From positions 1 to 6,131 of the forward strand of contig JAICQW010000106.1 of the NCBI GenBank assembly GCA_025937665.1: 6,131 nucleotides of DNA, written 5' to 3'. Of the stretch, positions 1-4,834 are shown in pieces. The position numbers and the translations under genes are program-made. The notes under the pieces were generated by a model, which worked only from the letters and a program-made list of their open reading frames with translations, did no database searches and was not told the origin of the DNA. Positions within the stretch are counted from its first letter, which is position 1, and the number at the start of each line of letters is the position of its first letter. Source of the stretch: Nitrososphaeraceae archaeon. GTDB lineage: Archaea; Thermoproteota; Nitrososphaeria; Nitrososphaerales; Nitrososphaeraceae.

Positions 1-73
1 CAGAAATAGGAAAATGCGGCGTATTTCAGAAAATTAAAAGCTGAGTAAATAAAAGGCCGACAAAAATAATAAT

Positions 74-83
74 GATTAAATTG
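74..83 (+). promoter_or_regulatory. TATA-like box for the DUF2203 gene
   Basis: GATTAAATTG lies in an A-rich stretch; its TTAAAT core is centred about 27 nt before the ATG at 106. That is the spacing expected if transcription starts at or next to the ATG (leaderless mRNA). The same box would be only about 18 nt from the alternative TTG start at 97, which is too close, so it favours the ATG. The DNA is AT-rich, so chance matches are common. Confidence 0.35.
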
Positions 84-105
84 GCTACTGTAAATTTTGG
101 AAGAT

Positions 106-510
106 ATGCCACCGATTTACTATACTCCACAGGATGCTAATAGAGTATTACCTGAAGTAAAAAAACTATTTTCTAGCATTACTGTTCAGAAAAATAGGGT
201 AATCAAACTTCAGGAAGAATTACAGCGGATGGTTAATGATGGAACGAAATTCACTCCTTTCATAACTAAAAAACAGGAGCTAAATAGAGCCGTCTTCAAA
301 TTATATGAAACCATAGCAGAATTGGAAAATAAAGGAGTAATGATAAAGAGTGTTGATGAAGGTCTCTTGGATTTTCCATCGTTGAGATTTGATGAAGAAG
401 TTTGGCTTTGTTGGAAAGAGGGTGAGAATGAGATAAAATTCTGGCATAGAAAAGACGAGGGTTTTATGGGAAGAAAACCATTGTCAACAACTAATATAAT
501 TGATCGTTAG
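106..510 (+). CDS. DUF2203 family protein
   Basis: A 134-residue soluble protein. It carries the features I associate with DUF2203: an N-terminal YTPQDANRVLPEVKK block (residues 6-20), a charged central helical stretch (about 25-75, probably coiled coil), then KGVMIKSVDEGLLDFP (77-91) and a C-terminal block ending FWHRKDEGFMGRKPL (112-126). The invariant-looking W, H, DEGF and GR residues are present. The length is about normal for the family. The biochemical role of DUF2203 is not known to me, so none is assigned. The frame also opens with a TTG at 97, adding three residues. I chose the ATG at 106 because a TATA-like box sits about 27 nt before it and the family block follows directly. The gene is monocistronic, converges on the kelch gene, and is followed by a hairpin with a T-run. 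Confidence 0.85.
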   Translation: MPPIYYTPQDANRVLPEVKKLFSSITVQKNRVIKLQEELQRMVNDGTKFTPFITKKQELNRAVFKLYETIAELENKGVMIKSVDEGLLDFPSLRFDEEVWLCWKEGENEIKFWHRKDEGFMGRKPLSTTNIIDR

Positions 511-544
511 CAAAAGTAATTAATAAGTCACCAAATTGATAAGT

Positions 545-573
545 TACCAATCAGGTATACTGTTGGTATTTTT
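545..573 (+). terminator. Hairpin plus T-run after the DUF2203 gene
   Basis: TACCAA (545-550) and TTGGTA (563-568) form a perfect 6-bp stem, extendable by one G-U pair, with a loop of about 10 nt. TTTTT (569-573) follows at once. It begins 35 nt after the stop codon of the DUF2203 gene. Archaea terminate mainly on T-runs, so the hairpin may only assist. Confidence 0.5.
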
Positions 574-579
574 AGTGAT

Positions 580-656
580 ATCTTATGAAATCGGTTTAGG
601 TTTTAGACAGATGGGCCATTAATATTTATTAGAATTATGGGGCCGTCTCATAAGAT
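580..656. repeat. Nested inverted repeat between convergent genes
   Basis: The outer arms ATCTTATGA (580-588) and TCATAAGAT (648-656) are a perfect 9-bp inverted repeat. Inside, AGAC (605-608) pairs with GTCT (645-648), and GGCC (614-617) with GGCC (641-644). Flanking CCAT and ATGG extend the inner stem imperfectly around an AT-rich loop. It could be a decayed miniature element, a folded 3' RNA, or chance. It accounts for much of the 511-810 gap, in which I see no gene. Confidence 0.35.
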
Positions 657-692
657 TTAAATCATGTTTTGAGATAATCTTATCATTCAACC

Positions 693-702
693 TTTTTAAA
701 AA
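693..702. terminator. Possible bidirectional T/A-run terminator
   Basis: TTTTTAAAAA gives a five-T run on both strands in the gap between the convergent DUF2203 and kelch genes. It lies about 110 nt beyond the kelch stop and 180 nt beyond the DUF2203 stop. T-runs are the core archaeal termination signal, but this one is short and could be chance in AT-rich DNA. Confidence 0.2.
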
Positions 703-810
703 TTGATGCTTTGGTATTAAATTTTGTCGGTATACGTTTCCCTTCGGAGTATCATAGGTATTAATTGCTGGAGGAAAGTTTCTGAGTACTCCCCGAAATC
801 AATTTTCCTC

Positions 811-1764
811 TTATTTTAAAGTATAAATTTCATTGACATCACTTACGCTTAATCCCGGTGCAGGTCCTCCACCAATGATAAATATTCTGTTATCTACAGA
901 AACTGCTGCCAAACCGTGGCGAGGTGTAGGCAATGATTCTAGGGATGTCCATTTACCATTTTCAGTATCATATTTTTCATTATTGCCAAATGTTTTACTG
1001 GGATCCTCCCCACCAAATACAAAGAAACTATTATTTATTGCTGCAACCGCTATTCCGCTTCTTTTTGACGGCATAGGTTCAATAGATATCCATTTTTCTG
1101 TTTCCGTGTCATACATTTCATTAACATCAAGATTTACGATTGAAAACCCGGCTGTTCTTCCACCCATTACATATATTTTGTTATCAACCATCGTAGATGC
1201 AGTATGATGCCTACCGGTAGGCATGGCTGTTTTAGAAGACCAGGTATTCGAACTTGGATCGTATGCTTCATTAATATTCAAATTTCCGGCTTCATCTTGT
1301 CCACCGATTGCATATAAGGTACCATTGACAAATGCAGCGCTTAATGCGCCTCTTGGAGTGGGCATAGGCTTGCCCTCCTTCCACTGATTGTTTATGGGAT
1401 CGTAAATGAATAATTGATTGGACGTAATCCATTCTCTCGAAATATATCCGCCTATGACGTATATTTTTCCCTCATAACTGGTGGCAGCAGTATGATGCAA
1501 GGGTTCCGGAAGAGGAGCAACAGATTTCCAAGAATTGTTCTTGATATTATAAACTTCAACAACATCCAACACGTCTCCTGATCCATCAAATCCTCCAATT
1601 ACATAAATGTTATCTCCTATGTTAGTAGCGCTAATTTCAGATCGTGCTGTAGGCATAATTTCTCCCTCATACCAGGATTGAGCTAGGGTTGGTGATACCA
1701 AAATTGAAATGAAAAGAATTATTGAAAGTGGTAAGAGTAGTATTCCAATAGGCAATGGCTTCAT
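811..1764 (-). CDS. Secreted kelch-repeat beta-propeller protein
   Basis: A 317-residue protein with a Sec-type signal peptide. A hydrophobic core (about residues 5-24) leads to an Ala-X-Ala-like site, with likely cleavage after Ala28 (TLA|QSW). The mature part is six kelch repeats. The hallmark Gly-Gly pairs are at 57-58, 105-106, 154-155, 201-202, 251-252 and 298-299, and the paired tryptophans at 79, 128, 175, 225 and 272. The last repeat lacks its own Trp. Trp31, just after the signal peptide, probably supplies it, closing a six-bladed propeller by N-terminal strand exchange. MPTxR-type turns recur between blades. No membrane anchor or sorting motif follows, so it is probably released or loosely bound outside the cell. 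Kelch propellers usually bind ligands or proteins. A sialate mutarotase-like or oxidase-like activity cannot be assigned from sequence alone. The gene stands alone, divergent from the CBS gene. Confidence 0.9.
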   Translation of the reverse strand: MKPLPIGILLLPLSIILFISILVSPTLAQSWYEGEIMPTARSEISATNIGDNIYVIGGFDGSGDVLDVVEVYNIKNNSWKSVAPLPEPLHHTAATSYEGKIYVIGGYISREWITSNQLFIYDPINNQWKEGKPMPTPRGALSAAFVNGTLYAIGGQDEAGNLNINEAYDPSSNTWSSKTAMPTGRHHTASTMVDNKIYVMGGRTAGFSIVNLDVNEMYDTETEKWISIEPMPSKRSGIAVAAINNSFFVFGGEDPSKTFGNNEKYDTENGKWTSLESLPTPRHGLAAVSVDNRIFIIGGGPAPGLSVSDVNEIYTLK

Positions 1765-1786
1765 TCCCTATAAATGATGTTTTCTG

Positions 1787-1796
1787 ATTAATAAAA
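1787..1796 (-). promoter_or_regulatory. TATA-like box for the kelch gene
   Basis: On the minus strand this reads TTTTATTAAT, centred about 27 nt before the kelch ATG at 1764. That fits a leaderless archaeal transcript. No Shine-Dalgarno sequence precedes the ATG. Confidence 0.35.
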
Positions 1797-1815
1797 TTAA
1801 TTCTAGATCCTCAAA

Positions 1816-1832
1816 GTTAATGTTCGATTAAC
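1816..1832. promoter_or_regulatory. Operator-like palindrome upstream of the kelch gene
   Basis: GTTAAT (1816-1821) and ATTAAC (1827-1832) are a perfect inverted repeat with a 5-nt spacer. It sits about 20 nt upstream of the kelch TATA-like box. The size and position suit a dimeric transcription factor acting as an activator. Only sequence symmetry supports this. Confidence 0.25.
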
Positions 1833-1866
1833 CTGGCATATTATTAAGCTAGAACTGTAATTAATA

Positions 1867-2141
1867 ATTGATGAGCTTTCAAAATATTCTTTATGGAAGT
1901 TAGCGATAATGCTCATTGTTGCAGGAATAGTTATAATATTAGTGTTAATAGGTTCGTCTGCAAAAAATTTGTTTAGTGCATCTATAAAAGATATGGATTG
2001 TATTGTGGAACCATCAGATGGTATACCCAGGTAATTTCAAATTGCAATTATGCAGTTGGAGATAACTTATCGGTAACCTATAAGTCAAAGCAACCTGTGA
2101 TTGAAAAATATGAGTTAAGGAATTCATCGAACGGCCAATAA
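1867..2141 (+). pseudogene. Frameshifted small membrane-protein remnant (possible)
   Basis: From an ATG at 1909 one frame encodes 41 residues that begin with a hydrophobic segment (MLIVAGIVIILVLIG), a clear single transmembrane helix or signal anchor, and stops at 2032-2034. The open frame reaches back to about 1867 through DELSKYSLWKLAI, a plausible cytoplasmic start, but without a standard start codon. Immediately past the stop, another frame continues with protein-like sequence (VISNCNYAVGDNLSVTYKS..., 36 residues) to a TAA at 2139-2141. Restoring one G near 2029-2031 would join them into a protein of about 77 residues from the ATG: one membrane helix and a short external domain. This could be real decay, a sequencing error, or chance. 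I do not recognise the family. Apart from this remnant and the nearby promoter elements, 1765-2281 has no coding region I can support. Confidence 0.35.
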
Positions 2142-2150
2142 GGATAATAA

Positions 2151-2183
2151 TTGCAATTTAGTTGCAAATGAAACGTATAATTT
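2151..2183 (+). promoter_or_regulatory. Promoter candidate for the first CBS gene, with paired TTGCAA motifs
   Basis: A BRE-like AAACG followed by TATAATTT (2176-2183) makes one of the best TATA boxes in the window. Two TTGCAA motifs (2151-2156 and 2162-2167), 11 nt apart or about one helical turn, lie directly upstream. Transcription from here would start near 2205 and give a leader of about 77 nt. That leader would include the Shine-Dalgarno-like site before the CBS gene. A second, nearer TATA-like run (TTTAATAA, 2248-2255) is the alternative. Confidence 0.4.
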
Positions 2184-2260
2184 TGGGATTATACATACGT
2201 AATCCTGAAATATGATAGTGATTAGCATATTCTGTGTGGTTATGAGCTTTAATAATTTCC

Positions 2261-2270
2261 AGGAAGAGGT
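2261..2270 (+). promoter_or_regulatory. Shine-Dalgarno-like site for the first CBS gene
   Basis: AGGAAGAGGT contains GAGGT, a good match to the 16S rRNA anti-Shine-Dalgarno, 11 nt before the ATG at 2282. Most genes here lack such a site. It is only useful if transcription starts upstream, for example from the box at 2176-2183. Confidence 0.4.
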
Positions 2271-2281
2271 TAAACAGAGTC

Positions 2282-2995
2282 ATGGATGACGACAAGAGTA
2301 ATAGAGTTACATCTATAATGACTCCTGCTCCACTCGAAACCGCAAAGCGTTCTGATAATATTGATACTATAATAAGGACTATGACAGTAAAAAATAAGAG
2401 TTCAGTAGTTATTTTGGATGAGTTCAAACATCCGGAAGGTATTATCACCGAGAGAGACATTGTAAGAAGGTTACTTTTTGAGTCTAAGGATGCAAAACTT
2501 ACCGCTGCCTCAGAAATAATGTCTTCTCCTTTGATTTCGCTTAATGATGACGCCTATATTTACGATGCGGCATTGGTCATGTCCAAGTACTCAATTCGGC
2601 GACTCCCTATAATAAGAGAAAATGTCTTGTTAGGAATAGTAACTGCAACGGACTTAGCACGTAGACTGTACGAAGAAAACAGTAATGATCCTCGTTTGCA
2701 TGTGATTTCACGAACTAGCTCAGTTAGGGACAAGAAGTTTCTTATATGGAATTTCATGAAGGAACTATTCGATATGTATGACCAAGCGCGCCAAAGTGGT
2801 TCTCCCCTAGAATTTAAGATAAGGGATTTTAAATCAACGAAGATGCCAATCTTACTTCTCGGCGAAAGGAACGTGTTTGATACGTTAAAGGAGTACGAAA
2901 AAGCCCGGGGATATATTAGTATACAGAATGATACTGTTGCACCAACATCAAAAGGCCTGCTTAAGGCTAATGAAACTCCAAAGGATTGGGATTGA
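2282..2995 (+). CDS. Twin-CBS-domain protein with C-terminal extension
   Basis: 237 residues. Two CBS domains form a Bateman module: CBS1 about residues 9-66 (with GIITERDIVRRL at 53-64) and CBS2 about 76-130 (GIVTATDLARRL at 118-129). MTP and MSSP motifs open each domain. The G-I-x-T-x-x-D signature, whose Thr and Asp typically contact ribose or phosphate, is intact in both, so binding of an adenine nucleotide (AMP, ADP, ATP or SAM) is likely. Residues 150-237 are not CBS. They contain amphipathic helices (FLIWNFMKELFDMYDQ) and near the end GYISIQNDTVAPTSKGLLKA, which resembles the wing and last helix of winged-helix domains. This suggests, but does not prove, a ligand-controlled DNA-binding or partner-binding protein. 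The ATG is preceded by a GAGGT site. The DUF1059 gene follows 62 nt downstream but seems to have its own promoter. Confidence 0.93.
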   Translation: MDDDKSNRVTSIMTPAPLETAKRSDNIDTIIRTMTVKNKSSVVILDEFKHPEGIITERDIVRRLLFESKDAKLTAASEIMSSPLISLNDDAYIYDAALVMSKYSIRRLPIIRENVLLGIVTATDLARRLYEENSNDPRLHVISRTSSVRDKKFLIWNFMKELFDMYDQARQSGSPLEFKIRDFKSTKMPILLLGERNVFDTLKEYEKARGYISIQNDTVAPTSKGLLKANETPKDWD

Positions 2996-3022
2996 ATGAT
3001 AATATTTCAAGGCAGTAGAAAT

Positions 3023-3035
3023 GAAAACTTAAGTA
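3023..3035 (+). promoter_or_regulatory. BRE/TATA-like box for the DUF1059 gene
   Basis: GAAAA followed by CTTAAGTA forms a purine-rich BRE plus TATA-like box. It is centred 26-27 nt before the ATG at 3058, consistent with a leaderless mRNA separate from the upstream CBS gene. Confidence 0.4.
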
Positions 3036-3057
3036 CGTAATTTGTGTTAGAACCTGT

Positions 3058-3240
3058 ATGTATAGTATTTCATGTCGAGATGTAGGAAGGGATTGTGATT
3101 GTGTTGTACAAGGCGAAACAGAAGAAGAGATTATGAAGAATGCAGCAGAACATGCAGTCAAAGACCATGGTTACAAGGAAGAAGATATAATGAATCCTGA
3201 AATGAAGGAGAAAATTAAATCACACATACGTAAATCTTAG
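3058..3240 (+). CDS. DUF1059 family small protein
   Basis: A 60-residue acidic/basic protein matching the DUF1059 pattern. A Cys-containing N-terminal block, CRDVGRDCDC (residues 6-15), is followed by VVQGETEEEIMKNAAEHAVKDHG (about 16-38) and a short tail, EEDIMNPEMKEKIKSHI. Family members are about 55-65 residues and common in archaea and soil bacteria; I know of no established function. Cys6 and Cys13 are the cysteines I associate with the family. Cys15 is an additional one, where an aromatic residue is more usual. The A-E-H and H-G residues of the helical half are kept. No signal peptide or membrane segment is visible, so it is probably cytosolic. It lies between the CBS gene (same strand, 62 nt upstream) and the convergent cyclase gene (55 nt downstream). 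Confidence 0.9.
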   Translation: MYSISCRDVGRDCDCVVQGETEEEIMKNAAEHAVKDHGYKEEDIMNPEMKEKIKSHIRKS

Positions 3241-3295
3241 TCAGCCTAGTCATTTATTTCGTTAGACTTTCATATTTCATTCTTAGACCAATCTA

Positions 3296-4036
3296 CTAGC
3301 CGCTTACTAAATATTCATACACATGATATAGACTTTCAGGATCGGACTGAGAAAGGTACTTCCATTTAAGTGGGTCTAAACTAATCTGTACGAACTTACT
3401 CTTATCAAATAAATTACCCCTATCAGATGATGAAATGACAATATCATAAACATGTTCCCCAATCAACACTTGATTAGGTCTGGCAACAGATGCAATTTTG
3501 GAAGATAGACTTATGCCAGCGCCAATTATATCGATGTGTGCCTTTTCAACGTTCTTTCCATATAGCACTACAGACGCAGGTCCGTATGCCAGTCCAGTTC
3601 TCACTGTGATTTCGGGTAATCTGTTTACCTTAAATATTGGATTGATGGCATTTTTTATAATTGCTAAGACTGCTTTTGAGCAATTCAGTGCATTCTTACA
3701 TGCAGTAATCTTGTCAGAGTCGGCGGGAAAAATTACAATAACCGCATCTCCCTCATATTTGAAAACATAGCCACCATAGCCGGAAACTGCGATACTTACT
3801 TCTTGGGCAAAAGTTTGCACAACTAACGCAAATTTATACTCTGGTAACGAGAGGCTCATTTGTGTTGAACTATTAATATCTATGATCATAATAACCAGAT
3901 TAGTCTTGGAGTTCAAATGTCTCCGAAGAAATTTTTTTGATTCTTCAGTAGACATGTTAAGCTGAATGCCATCCTTTACTGTTTTGGTTACTCGGGCACG
4001 AATCTGTTCTAATAATGCAGATTCAGGAATATCCAT
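3296..4036 (-). CDS. Class III adenylate/guanylate cyclase-like protein
   Basis: 246 residues, soluble: a helical N-terminal segment (1-44) followed by a cyclase homology domain (about 45-205) and a short tail. Members of class III convert ATP or GTP to the cyclic nucleotide as dimers with two metal ions. Visible active-site residues are the first metal Asp53 in IIDINSST, the second metal Asp97 in FKYEGD, the purine-contacting Lys93, and the purine-contacting Asp169 in HIDIIG. The usual D-x-x-G-x-x-V-N-x-A-A-R motif reads DIIGAGISLSSK. Thus the transition-state Asn is Ser176 and the phosphate-binding Arg is Lys180. Substrate residues fit ATP rather than GTP, but activity may be weak, different or lost. 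No receiver, HAMP, PAS or membrane segment is present, so the input signal is not evident. The gene is divergent from a CBS-protein gene and convergent with the DUF1059 gene. Confidence 0.88.
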   Translation of the reverse strand: MDIPESALLEQIRARVTKTVKDGIQLNMSTEESKKFLRRHLNSKTNLVIMIIDINSSTQMSLSLPEYKFALVVQTFAQEVSIAVSGYGGYVFKYEGDAVIVIFPADSDKITACKNALNCSKAVLAIIKNAINPIFKVNRLPEITVRTGLAYGPASVVLYGKNVEKAHIDIIGAGISLSSKIASVARPNQVLIGEHVYDIVISSSDRGNLFDKSKFVQISLDPLKWKYLSQSDPESLYHVYEYLVSG

Positions 4037-4050
4037 ACGAGTTCTATTTG

Positions 4051-4103
4051 TTACTCATTAAATTACCTTTATTATAGTGTATTACTCATGAGGTTACTTT
4101 ATT
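4051..4103. repeat. Imperfect direct repeat in the cyclase promoter
   Basis: Two copies of a roughly 22-nt sequence begin at 4051 and 4082, 31 nt apart or about three helical turns. Both start TTACTCAT. After four differing bases they continue with TTAC and TTTATT, with a one-base indel. On the minus strand the nearer copy contains the cyclase TATA-like box. The repeat could be a pair of operator sites or a local duplication of the promoter. Confidence 0.45.
4057..4070 (-). promoter_or_regulatory. BRE/TATA-like box for the cyclase gene
   Basis: On the minus strand this reads AAAGG followed by TAATTTAAT, centred about 25 nt before the ATG at 4036. That fits a leaderless or nearly leaderless transcript. 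It lies inside the nearer copy of the direct repeat. Confidence 0.35.
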
Positions 4104-4189
4104 GCCTTCTATATCATTCACATAGTTGACGTTGACGACCTGTTACAGTAATTATAAGTGACTTCCGTTGGTAGTGTTATGTTAAATAT

Positions 4190-4233
4190 TAGCGAATCAC
4201 AAATAACTAATTATGAAAACCTTTACTTCGCTA
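4190..4233. repeat. Inverted repeat in the cyclase/CBS divergent promoter region
   Basis: TAGCGAA (4190-4196) and TTCGCTA (4227-4233) are a perfect 7-bp inverted repeat with a 30-nt spacer. They lie upstream of the second CBS gene's TATA-like box. It could be a pair of half-sites for a regulator; the long spacer makes chance a fair alternative. Confidence 0.2.
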
Positions 4234-4262
4234 TTTGACTAATGTTATCCTGATACGAATAT

Positions 4263-4270
4263 CTTAAAAG
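4263..4270 (+). promoter_or_regulatory. TATA-like box for the second CBS gene
   Basis: CTTAAAAG is centred 27-28 nt before the ATG at 4294, as expected for a leaderless archaeal mRNA. It is only about 13 nt from the alternative GTG at 4279, which argues against that codon as the start. A GGGGGTG run at 4275-4281 could instead act as a Shine-Dalgarno site for the same ATG if transcription starts further upstream. Confidence 0.4.
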
Positions 4271-4293
4271 GTAAGGGGGTGTTAATTATAGCA

Positions 4294-4743
4294 ATGACTA
4301 CGACTGTAAGTGACCTGATGAGGAAAAATGTATTTACAATAAGAGATATAGCCTCTATTCAAAACTCTGCGAAGGAAATGAACAATAGAAAAGTAAGTTC
4401 ACTATTAGTTGTAGATAGAAACGGTAAAGCCAAAGGTTTAATCACTGAACGTGACCTGGTTAGAAAGGTATGTATTAAGAATGTTCGTACTAGCGAGGTA
4501 AAAAATAACCAAGTAATGTCATCACCGTTAATTACGATCAATTCAACATCGTCGCCATCGGTTGCGGCTGATTTGATGTTAAAACACAATGTTAGACATT
4601 TACTTGTTGTTGACGAAAACTCTGAAGATAATGGGAAGCCAATTGGTATTATTACTCCTCTTGATTTCACGAAGTATGAAGAATATTTACGTGATGACGA
4701 GAATAAAGAAAGTATTGAGATGATTTTAGAATATTATATTTGA
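4294..4743 (+). CDS. Twin-CBS-domain protein (minimal Bateman module)
   Basis: 149 residues consisting almost entirely of two CBS domains. CBS1 is about residues 5-60 (SDLMRKNVFTI at the start, GLITERDLVRKV at 48-59) and CBS2 about 74-130 (VMSSPLITI at 74-82, GIITPLDFTKYE at 118-129). The G-x-I-T-x-x-D ribose/phosphate signature is intact in both, so adenine-nucleotide binding is probable. There is no attached enzyme, transporter or DNA-binding domain, only a short acidic tail (DDENKESIEMILEYY). It therefore probably acts by binding partner proteins as a free energy sensor. It resembles the CBS part of the protein at 2282-2995, especially the G-I/L-I-T-E-R-D segment, but lacks that protein's C-terminal extension. 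An in-frame GTG at 4279 would add five residues (LIIA type). I prefer the ATG at 4294 because of TATA-box spacing and because the GTG overlaps a Shine-Dalgarno-like GGGGGTG. Confidence 0.93.
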   Translation: MTTTVSDLMRKNVFTIRDIASIQNSAKEMNNRKVSSLLVVDRNGKAKGLITERDLVRKVCIKNVRTSEVKNNQVMSSPLITINSTSSPSVAADLMLKHNVRHLLVVDENSEDNGKPIGIITPLDFTKYEEYLRDDENKESIEMILEYYI

Positions 4744-4834
4744 ATGCGTCGACGGATGGGTTAGACTAAATAGTTCTCAGATAAACCAGGCAAAATATTA
4801 TCCCCACTCTTCCTCTTGGTATTATAGGCGTACT

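Noticed and set aside
3..44. Short open stretch ending in TGA that could be the tail of an upstream gene
   Set aside because: Only 13 codons are visible and they match no family I recognise; it cannot be told from chance.
833..1207. Plus-strand open frame of 124 codons
   Set aside because: It lies wholly antisense to the kelch gene, has low-complexity composition and no recognisable motif, while the minus-strand frame has six clear kelch repeats.
2242..2289. 15-codon frame starting ATG just before and overlapping the first CBS start
   Set aside because: Too short and without support. It overlaps the Shine-Dalgarno-like site and ATG of the CBS gene; a regulatory leader peptide is possible but nothing shows it.
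2158..2460. Minus-strand open frame of 100 codons with hydrophobic stretches
   Set aside because: It overlaps the start of the CBS gene on the other strand. The hydrophobicity is what antisense of charged CBS codons gives, and no family is recognisable.
3498..3770. Plus-strand open frame of 90 codons
   Set aside because: Antisense to the catalytic core of the cyclase homologue, whose active-site motifs are on the minus strand.
4359..4670. Minus-strand open frame of 103 codons
   Set aside because: Antisense to the second CBS gene, which has both CBS signatures in the plus frame.
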